Assembly (NCBI GenBank): GCA_021495925.1
Contig: JAKEKT010000163.1
Coordinates: forward strand, 1-39,301
Reading direction: 5' to 3'
Origin: Diplodia intermedia
Taxonomy: Eukaryota > Ascomycota > Dothideomycetes > Botryosphaeriales > Botryosphaeriaceae
Length of the DNA stretch: 39,301 bases
Shown: positions 31,801 through 39,301 of the stretch, in pieces
Position numbering within the stretch: position 1 is the first letter of the stretch
Layout of the letters: every line of letters starts with the position of its first letter
Notes under the pieces: generated by a model
Database searches by the model: none
What the model saw: the letters and a program-made list of their open reading frames with translations, nothing else
What the model was told of the DNA's origin: nothing
Position numbers and translations under genes: made by a program

Positions 31801-33721
31801 GCTCTGTCTCGGAAAAGCGACACTCGACTCTCGCCTTGACAGTCTCTTCCAGCCAGCGGGCTGCCTTCATTTCGTACGACCCTGTAAGATAGAACATGCA
31901 GAGCGAAGAGGCATTGAGCGAATGCAAGGTGGTCGGCGGTTGTGACGATCCGTCGGAGTGGAACAGCTGAATCATTGACCCGTCATCGACTTCGTTAAAC
32001 CAGATGTTATCGAGTTTCATGTGTTGCAGGAATATCAACTGGGTCGCGATTTGAGGGGTTTCGTCGAGGGGCACACTAGGGTTGTCGATCTCTGCAAGGA
32101 GTCCTCTGGCAGACATCGTCTTGTGACCAGACTTGATAAGGAGCACAAGCTCATCGGCAAACAGGAGGAGAATGGCGGGGCTGGCACCTCTTGCCTTGAC
32201 ATCCTTGCGATAAGGTGGCGCTAGCTCAACAACATCCATGGCAGTGATCAGGCGGCCCTCGGGATGGAAAGCTGAAGGCCATGACGGGATCAAGTGCTGC
32301 AGGCGTTCAATAACTTTTGATAGTTGCCCTGACGGAGAGTCCCGAGAACAGATCTCTGCGATGATGTCGCGAGCTTTCAGAAGCGGCTTCAAGGCGGGAT
32401 GGCGGACAGGAAGTTGTTTCACAAGATTGTCGATGTAAAGGCTGTAGCGCGGAAGGCGTTGAACAGGCTCGATGAGCATCGACATGAGTCTTTGCTCACC
32501 GGTTTCTTGCACACGCTTGGAGAAACTCGAGCCGGTCTCTCTCAGGAAAATCCTAAGATACTGACCAAACTCGGCGTGCGCTTGGATGTACTCGGTATAG
32601 CAGTCGGAAAACTTGGGAAACCACTCGACAAGGCACTTGGCGAATGCGAACGTTCCGGTGACATCTGCGTGAAGGTCATCGGGCTTTCCGGATTCCAAGG
32701 GCTCTCCAGCAGTCGCCTCAATGTCCTGGATTGCGTCGTTCTCGGTGCCCTCTATTATCTTGCGGATGTCGTCCAAGAAAGAGGTGTTGACGTTGAGTAT
32801 CTCGTCAAGACTCGGCGGAAAGAGTCCTTCCAGAGCCTCTTCACTGGGACTCGAGCTGTTGGGGCTCTTGCTGCGCGCCTTCTGTCGGAAATCTTCAGCG
32901 ACGCTGTGCAGCAGATCGTAGACCTTGCCAACGTAGTTCTCCTCGGTGTCAATAAACTCGCACAGCTCACGTCGCAAATTTTCCTTCTGCTGCCGCGTGA
33001 ACTGCGCAGAGCGACTGAGTCCAGTGGGCTTCGAGGGCGCGCGTCGCAGCCTCGTGGTCGGAAGAAATGATGGCTCTCCAAAGGCCTTGACCAGCGGCGC
33101 ATACTCGCCGTAGCGCGCATCCAAGAGGATTTCCTCGGCCGTCTCTTCCGGCAGGAGAGACTCCCGCAGGCTGCTGTCCAGCTCCTTGACCGATCCGGGC
33201 GGAAGCACCACGTCGACGTCCAGCCACGAGACACCCTGCTCAGCCAGCGCCTGCCTCACATCCTGCACCACCTCCGCAGCGTTGTCCACCCGGGCCATGC
33301 GGCCTGCCAGCAACGCGGCATGCGCCTCGCTGAAAAGCGGCGGCGCGGACCCAGGCCTCCCTAGCGAATTGGTCCGGCTTTGCCATGTCGACTTGGCGAT
33401 GGGCGAGAGCTCGTTGAAGTACTTGAAAAGGCTGAAGGCGAGGGCGCGACAGACTTCGTCCCCCTGGTCTTCGCGCGCGAGGCAGTCGACTGCGGCGTAG
33501 AGCGGTGAGCTCGGGGATATGGTCAGGCGCGGATACGACAGCAGGCCAGCGGGGGAAAAAATGTGGACCTGGACGCGGCCAGCTGTCGAGTTGACGGTCT
33601 GGGTGGAGGTGGCACCGTAGAAGACGAGGAACGGGGCGTTGGACAGCAGCTCGTCGGTGGTGTAGAAGGGCTCCAGCAGGTCGGGCGACAGGGCCGGCGG
33701 CGGCGGGCTGATGAGCACCAT
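28820..33721 (-). CDS. RhoGEF (DH domain) protein, Bud3-like
   Basis: Two exons, 33721-31498 and 31422-28820, with a 75-base intron (GTGAGT...TACAG), give 1608 residues from the ATG at 33721. The frame is open further upstream but without another ATG nearby. A DH (Dbl) domain lies at about 245-490: ELCEFIDTEENYVGKVYDLL, MLIEPVQRLPRYSLYIDNLV and HPALKPLLKARDII match its conserved regions. A PH-like segment follows. A RhoGAP-like stretch lies at about 870-1040 (VIRNRANANELAVNELYNSL; PQNQRALRASIKLLADLLEG), then a Ser/Pro-rich linker and a terminal coiled coil (MRRKMRESQEETERLRKENW). The architecture and N-terminus (PFLVFYGATSTQ) suggest Bud3, the Rho4 exchange factor for septum formation in filamentous ascomycetes. 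That assignment is inferred. A second GEF of another class is the alternative. Confidence 0.85.
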
Positions 33722-34108
33722 GTCGGGCGCCAATTGAGGTGTTTCGGTGCTGGCGACCGTCAGAGAGACCGCGCGGGGGCCGGTGCAGCGAGGGCCATAG
33801 GAGGGCGCGGACGGCGCAGGAGGGGTGGGGGAGGAGGCCGTAGACAAGAGATGCGACGCTGATAGTCGACCGGCTTGCCGTGCGAAGTGGCTGGCTACTG
33901 TCCGGCGGACGAACCCCAGCTGGTGCAGCAGGTAGGATGCAGTGACAGGGGCCGCCGGGCGGCGGGCGCGCTGTGGCGCCGCGCGACGCGACGACCGCTG
34001 CTGGCTCGCGTCCGTCGGCTATCCTGCCGCCCGCCGTGCAACTGCTCCATCCGCGCAGTCTTCCAACCTAAACCTTTGATCCTCTGCCGGCCCCGCGCGC
34101 CGCTCGCC
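33722..34108. promoter_or_regulatory. Divergent promoter, Bud3-like / DCC1
   Basis: A 387-base GC-rich interval between the divergent starts. The minus frame stays open through much of it without an ATG, so a non-ATG or upstream-exon start of the RhoGEF cannot be excluded. No obvious TATA. Confidence 0.4.
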
Positions 34109-35333
34109 ATGTCGACCCAGGACCAGAGCGGCGTGCCCGTGGGCGTGGCGCACGCGCCGCAGCACTTCCGTCTACTCGAGCTGCCCGATTCCCTGCTGCA
34201 GCTCCTGACCTCGCCGAACCCGCCGGTGTGAGTGCGCTGACCAGACGCGAGCCTTGGACGCGCCCTCTAACTGCCGGGGTAGGCTGTCGATCAAGTCCAG
34301 GCCCGCATCCGCAACATCAAGCGCATCAGCCCAGCAGAAGCAAGCATCCGCCGTGCTCTGCACGTCCAACAAGACGTACCATCTCCGCCAAGTCCACACG
34401 TCCAACTCGGTGCACTTGACTCAACCGGCAAATCTCAGTGCGCGGCCCGATGCCCTTTCGACCCTTGGCATTTCTGCCATTGCCAAGTGTGGCTCGGTGC
34501 TGGAGGCTCATCCCGTGACCGAATCTCCCGTCTCCGCTGCGAGAGAAGCTATCACCAGGATCTGGCATGCCGAGAACTGGGATGGCCATGGGTTCGCCCA
34601 GTTCAGTGGTGAGGTCGTGCCCAAAAGCAAAGAGGAGCTCTTTGCGGATATTCCTTTTTCGGACGTAGAATGCGAGCAAGCCTGGGTAGAACTATGCGCT
34701 TTCGAATCGGGAGGCAGCCCTGCTCTTCCGACTTTGCCAACACTCTGGACGTATTGGAAGACCATCTTCACCACGGCTGTAGCCGAAGGAATAGACCTAG
34801 GCGCACAGTTTCAAATAGCGCACTTTGCAAAGACTCTAGAGGACGAAGAAGGCCTGCTCCCAGGGCTGGTGGGGGCAATCTTCCACCATCTGCTGCCCGA
34901 CGACCAAATGACCGGTGATGACTGTAAGCTTGGCCCCTACCTCTGACGAGTCTCGCGACTGATGTTTTCCAGGGGCCGCCGTCGATCGTGCAAAGTGTGT
35001 GCCGTGGGTCGGCCGCAACCTTCTCGCCGCACTAGACTCACACTATAGGACTGCCAGACCTACGGCAGACTTCCTGGACTTATGGAGAGACACACTCCCC
35101 GAAGCATGGAGAGAAGACGCACAACTCGAAGCTATCAAGGTGCGTCTTGCGTATGGCTTTCTCTACGGGTTGAAGGGTGCTGACAGAACGACCAGGGCGA
35201 CTACACTTTGCCGTCAGACCACACCATCGCCCCCAAAGGCGCAAGCACCCTTTCGTCAACAACAGCAAGCACCGGCACCGGCAAAGGCGCGCGCAAGTGG
35301 CACGAAAAGTTCAAAGCGACCAGAAAGCAGTAG
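34109..35333 (+). CDS. dcc1: Sister chromatid cohesion protein Dcc1 (Ctf18-RFC subunit)
   Basis: Four exons, 34109-34227, 34283-34923, 34973-35139 and 35196-35333, with introns of 55, 49 and 56 bases, give 354 residues. The N-terminal part has the Dcc1-type start FRLLELPDSLLQLLTS and SAVLCTSNKTYHLRQVHTSN. The C-terminal half carries winged-helix-like segments (ELFADIPFSDVECEQAWVEL, SPALPTLPTLWTYWKTIFTT, VDRAKCVPWVGRNLLAALDS, FLDLWRDTLPEAWREDAQLE). The last exon is Ser/Thr/Gly-rich and ends KWHEKFKATRKQ. Dcc1 joins Ctf8 and Ctf18 in the alternative clamp loader that acts on PCNA and binds DNA polymerase epsilon for cohesion and checkpoint signalling. It is divergent from the Bud3-like gene. 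The assignment rests on motif order and size. Confidence 0.9.
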
Positions 35334-36589
35334 GTTTAGCGAAGGTGTAGCAACCGGGCTGGCGTCGTACGTGTTACCATTCAACAGCTGCGGCCGCAGC
35401 TGCGACCAGAAACAGCGGCCGTGATGGCTAGGTTGCGGTCTCACCTGCAGATAGTAACGGCAAGGGAAGCCTTGGTTAGGGACGTTTCGCAATGCCTGTT
35501 CCTGCATGCGGCGGTGCGACTTTCGTGTTCTGCCGTGATCTGTGACACAGCTTTGAAGCAAACAGGACACGCACCCCAACAAAATTTCCCTCACCCAGCC
35601 TCCGATTTTCTCTTTCAGGGTGAAAACCAGCCACACGAGCTGAATGTGGGTAGGATGCCGGGAGCGCGGGCTCCACCCGGGACGGGACGCCCTGTACGTA
35701 ATGCTGACCTATAAGAAGCAGCGCTCTCCGGACGCGCTCCGCTCGCGTTTCACATGCGCGACGCGTGCTGGCTTTCTAGTAGCTTATATCTCCGCTGCTT
35801 ATACACGGCATTGATTTTGCAAGCCGACGGCAGCGTCGGGTGTACCGCGAGAGCTCTCGAAAAGGCAAAGTCTGCTGCTCCAGCTGCGTAAGGGATCCAG
35901 AGTGAGAGGTTCTGACGCATCCTACTATGCATGCGGTTCTCCAGACTGCACCAATCACTCCAGAGAAGCATTTGGCGAGCGTGCCAAGTAGCCAGCCTCC
36001 CCAATTTCCATTTTTAGGTGAAGCGACGTCCACTACTCCGTCCATCCCTCATGACCATATCCAAGCCACGGCCGCACGCTGGCGAAACGCAACGCAAGTC
36101 AGCTGCCAGCGATCATCCTTGCCGTGGACATGAGCTGAGAAGACGCCGGCGAGCTGATGCCGGAAGCAGCTGTCGGAGCCGACGGTAGTCGCGCAAGCGC
36201 GCGTTTATTCACGCGTAGTCGAATGTCAGATCTCCGCTAATCGTCGGCGGCCGTTGATCCCGCGACGTCTACTTTCCTGAGAGGGAATAACGGCGCTCGC
36301 AAGCGCCGTTGGACGGGTGGAGTCCAGCTGTCGGCATGGGGCGGATGGCCGGACGTTCCCGACCTCGAAACGGCAACGCTACGTCATCCAATCTCATCAA
36401 CTCCACGCCTTATGGCTCCGATCGTGGGCCAAGCTTTTTTGATGCAGTCTAGATCCGGACTTCTCGAAGGCCACCCGCCCGGATTGGACGCCGCCTGCCC
36501 CGTTTGGAGATAGCACTGCGACAGCACGCGCTCAACACCGAGCCATCGAAGCTGATGAAACGGCCCCGGCCTGCCAGGGCTGCCACCTG
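35334..36589. other. Convergent intergenic region, DCC1 / methyltransferase
   Basis: This is 1.26 kb between convergent stops. It contains a perfect 9-base-stem hairpin (36289-36310, listed separately) and short open frames with no recognisable product. Confidence 0.45.
36289..36310. repeat. Perfect inverted repeat, 9-bp arms, CGCA loop
   Basis: AACGGCGCT at 36289-36297 is matched exactly by AGCGCCGTT at 36302-36310 around a four-base loop. It lies about 280 bases past the methyltransferase stop. It could fold in RNA from either strand; a terminator or 3'-UTR role is only a guess. Confidence 0.75.
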
Positions 36590-37693
36590 TCACGGCCGCC
36601 TCCCGCACGTCACCGTCAACACGCGATGCACGCCCACGCCCCACAGCCCGTCCGGCAGCACGTCCGCCGCCAGCGCCGCGATGCTCGCCTCGGGCACGCC
36701 GTCCTCGCGCAGCATCCGCGCCAGCAGGCCCTGCAGGCACGCCCTCAGCGTGCGCCGCGCGAACCTCGCCGCCGCGTCCGCCTCGGGGTGCGCCGCCCAC
36801 TCGCCCAGCGGCAGCACGAACCGCTCCGTCCGCACGTCCACCAGGCCCGCGCGCCGCATGCGCCCCGCCGCCTTGGACGCGCACTCGAGGTCCATGCCGC
36901 GCCGCGTCGACGCCTCGCGCAGCGCCGCCAGCCACGGCCACTCGTCCGAAATGCGTCGTGGGCGACCACCACCACCACCACCATCGCCGTTTGTGGTGAT
37001 GGACGGCGCGTACCACACCTGGTCGAGGTCCTGCGTCTCGACCCAGGCGCCGCCGCCCGGCTTCAGCACGTCGCGCACGCGCGCGTAGAAGCCGTCCCAG
37101 TCGTCGACGCCCATGACGAGCAGCCGGCTGAAGACGAGGTCGAAGCCGTCCTTCTCGATCAACCCTTCCTCCACGCCCGCCTTCCCCCCCTGGCCGTCAT
37201 GCTCCCGCGCCGCCACCACCAGTGTCGTCGGGTCGAGGAAGTTGCCCTGGACGGCGCGCACGTTCGGGGACGGGGCGTTCTGGAGCGCCGGCACGGGGGA
37301 CAGGTCGAGGCCGATGGCGGACGCGTTGGGGAAGGCTGCGGCCAGTTGCAGCGTCGTCGCGCCCGTGCCGCAGCCGACGTCGAGGATCCGTGAGGGCGGC
37401 GAGGAAGAGACGGAAGAGAAGGGAATGTGTAGGAGTTGGTTGTTCATGAGAGCAAGGTAGGCGGCATTCTGCTCGTCGAGGCGGGCGTGCTCTGTAGCGC
37501 TTTTGAAAGACGTTCGGGACCATTGGTCAGAACAAACACAGAAGTTGCGGGAGGAGCTCGAAGGTCATTGTGGGGGAGGAAGAGGAGCTACGTACTCATT
37601 GGGCAGAGGGTAAGGGGAAGACGTTGCATGATAGGAGCGGCGGTCGTCTGCAAGGCCGTCAGCGCTGCTGTTCTGCGGCATGGTCTCGAGCAT
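36590..37693 (-). CDS. Class I SAM-dependent methyltransferase (LaeA-like fold)
   Basis: Two exons, 37693-37596 and 37499-36590, separated by 96 bases, give 335 residues from the ATG at 37693; an ATG at 37681 (MPQNSSADG) is equally possible. The splice gives LPNDATEHARLDEQNAAYLA, matching the PND...RLD.Q block found before the Rossmann fold in this fungal family. SAM motif I is ILDVGCGTGATTLQLA (about 71-86), followed by the acidic strand AIGLDLSP, motif II/III regions FDLVFSRLLVMGVDDW and the post-motif LKPGGGAWVETQDLD. The fold resembles LaeA-type and polyketide/UbiE-like methyltransferases. The substrate cannot be inferred. A Gly run follows SITTNGD. The acceptor (CAAAAG) is weak, so exon 1 is less certain than exon 2. 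Confidence 0.85.
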
Positions 37694-38619
37694 GTTGAAG
37701 AGGTGAGTGGTATTGTGGGACCGGATTGAACATGACCCTTCCTTTTCTGCTCCCTCACCAGTTCCCCCTTTCCCTGACATGAGCGTCACTTGCCGTCATC
37801 GTCCAACACACGCACGCACCCATCTACCCCATGAACGCAACACAAGGGTGGAGCCCCCTAGCGGACGGCAGTGGCGGCTGTCTGCTTGTTCCCCGATTCA
37901 CCCGCTGTGAGCTGCCACGCTACTCGGTTTAGGGTTTAGAGCGGAGGGTTTATGTGACATGCGGGGTCCATTCCGCTGTTGGAGCCAAACGATTAGCAGG
38001 AAAGAGTATGCACCAACAACCTTAGCCTCCGTGGAGCGTTACTAAGTTTTTGGTCCGCCGCTTTATTCCCGACGCGCCATCCTGAATGGTCGACTGTCCC
38101 TTAGCCTCTTACGTACTGGCCGGCGCACAGCTGTGTAGGTGGATGACGTCCCCAAAACCTCATCTCTTTCCATTTTCTGTTGAATACTGAATAACAGATG
38201 ATGAGTCAAAGAGAAGTGGCCTACAAAGTCCGAGCCGGATTCCCAATAGACAAAAGACACTTACAAGAGCATTTGACCATTGATGGAAAAGAGCGACAAT
38301 AAGCAGAGCAACCGAGTGAAGAAGTAGTTTGTTTGCCAACAGCAGGGCCGCTGCAGACCCTCACGGGGAAATCATGCCCTAGCAGCCAGAGGATTGTCCG
38401 GTACATACCCTAACCAGATCGAAGAGAGTTCGAAGCCTCGCGGCACAAACGTTCGTTCTCTCATAGAACATCTCCACCACAAGATTCACATCCCAAACCA
38501 GCGGGGCCCACCCAGTGCAACAACCGTCATCCATCCAACGAAACCCCCGGCCGGGGAGCGGGGGGAGAGGCAACTCATAACCAAACCATCCCCTCCCCCT
38601 CCACCACCACCTCTCCTCC
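37694..38619. other. Methyltransferase upstream region / GH47 3' flank
   Basis: About 930 bases between two minus-strand genes. It contains a telomere-box-like GGTTTAGGGTTTAG at 37926-37939 and a second GGGTTTA nearby. The rest is unremarkable, with short overlapping open frames. Confidence 0.4.
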
Positions 38620-39121
38620 TCACCTAACCACCTTCATCGGATGCGCCTCGGTATTGAAGACCCAATCCTGCGCATCCGCCGTCCGCCCACCGCTCACGTG
38701 CACGGCCGCCTGCGGCGCATGCGCCAGGTACGCGTACTTGAGCGTCTCGGCCAGGAAGAAGCTGGGCTGGTAGTTGCCGAAGCCGCCGCCGGCCGGCGCG
38801 TCGACGTCCTCGAGCGTGCTGAAGCCGACGCCGTCCCCGACGCTCGCGTGCTCGCGCAGGTTTTGGAACGCGTGCCAGATGTAGTCCTGGTACCGCCGGT
38901 CGCCGGTCGCGCGGTAGGCGTAGTAGAAGGACTCGAGCGCCTCGGGCCCGATGCCGTAGCCGCCGCCGCCGGCGTCGTAGTCGATCCAGAAGCCCGCGCG
39001 CTCGTAGAAGGCCGTCTGGTTGGCGGGGATGGGCGTGGTGCGCTGGATCGTCTGGTTGGTGCTGGTGCTGTTGCTGGTCGCGATTGGGTCCCAGCGGAAG
39101 ACGTCGGGGCCGAGGCCGGTT
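38620..39121 (-). CDS. GH47 class I alpha-1,2-mannosidase, 3' exon (truncated by window)
   Basis: The terminal exon is open from an acceptor at 39122-39123 (AACAACAG) to a TGA at 38622-38620 and encodes 167 C-terminal residues. Family signatures are clear: TGLGPDVFRWDP, FWIDYDAGGGGYGIGPEALE, SFYYAYRATGDRRYQDYIWH, PSFFLAETLKYAYLAHA and DWVFNTEAHPM, where the Thr of the FNTEAHP motif is the calcium ligand at the bottom of the (alpha/alpha)7 barrel. The enzyme trims Man9-5GlcNAc2 N-glycans in the ER or Golgi, or is secreted in some fungi. The upstream splice site cannot be settled: two candidate donors exist between 39122 and 39301, one of which would create a stop codon. The 5' part lies off the right edge. 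Confidence 0.85.
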
Positions 39122-39301
39122 CTGTTGTTTGTTGTGCGGCGGTTGGCAGGGCGCCCCCAGGTTGGTTACGATACAGGGGAGTGAGGGGTTGGTGGTCAGC
39201 GGGTTGCGGGTTTCGTGCCTCGGGGTCGGGGTCGATGGAGTGGGCATTGGGGGGGACCGGTGCGGAGTAATGGGCGTACCATTGTGGGCGTGGTGAGTCG
39301 C

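Noticed and set aside
33722..33847. Extension of the RhoGEF start to 33847
   Set aside because: The codon there is TTG, not ATG; the first in-frame ATG is 33721. An upstream spliced start remains possible.
36626..37393. 255-codon plus frame opposite the methyltransferase
   Set aside because: Antisense shadow; the SAM motif is on the minus strand.
1..39301. tRNA, rRNA, CRISPR and transposon search by eye
   Set aside because: Scattered GTTCGA-like T-loop cores (for example near 30408 and 38426) lack an acceptor stem or anticodon arm; no terminal inverted repeats, LTRs or spaced repeat arrays were found.

Overview
The window reads as nuclear DNA of a filamentous ascomycete (Pezizomycotina). 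Genes are split by short introns, mostly 50-220 bases, with GTRNGT-type donors and YAG acceptors. The gene content also fits: an AA9 lytic polysaccharide monooxygenase, a Bud3-like septation RhoGEF, an SNG1/DUF3533 membrane protein, a fungal-style HSL hydrolase and a LaeA-like methyltransferase. Genus and class cannot be fixed from the sequence alone. I saw no rRNA, tRNA, CRISPR array, intact transposon or clearly RIP-degraded block.

Layout, left to right. (1) 1-5834: the 3' end of a PITH-domain gene (+), LSM8 (-), the p24 cargo receptor Emp24 (-) and a Myb/SANT-like protein (+). (2) 7516-11784: an HSL-type alpha/beta hydrolase (-), a kinase C-lobe with no visible N-lobe (-), an unassigned open frame upstream of it, and the U5 snRNP protein Dim1/Dib1 (-). 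(3) 12667-14176: a secreted AA9 LPMO (-) with an unusual Cys-rich and Ser/Thr-rich C-terminal extension. (4) 14177-18510: 4.3 kb without a recognisable gene. (5) 18511-21348: a stand-alone helical protein resembling the N-terminal domain of fungal NLR/STAND proteins (+), then an SNG1-family membrane protein (+). (6) 22676-26992: a divergent housekeeping pair, cytosolic prolyl-tRNA synthetase (-) and CCT subunit alpha (+), sharing a 652-base promoter. (7) 28820-35333: a long Bud3-like RhoGEF (-) divergent from the cohesion factor Dcc1 (+). (8) 36590-39301: a SAM-dependent methyltransferase (-) and the 3' end of a GH47 alpha-mannosidase (-), which runs off the right edge.

Most genes are conserved single-copy functions: mRNA splicing (LSM8, Dim1), ER-Golgi traffic and glycan trimming (Emp24, GH47), translation and folding (ProRS, CCT1), and cohesion and septation (Dcc1, Bud3-like). 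Nothing suggests a metabolic cluster or operon-like system. The accessory-looking loci are the LPMO, the hydrolase, the truncated kinase, the NLR-like orphan domain and the methyltransferase. The LPMO extension, the NLR-like orphan and the N-lobe-less kinase are the best candidates for something undescribed.

Exon models were built by hand from splice consensus, reading-frame continuity and conserved protein motifs. All spliced models reported as CDS, except where stated, give lengths divisible by three.
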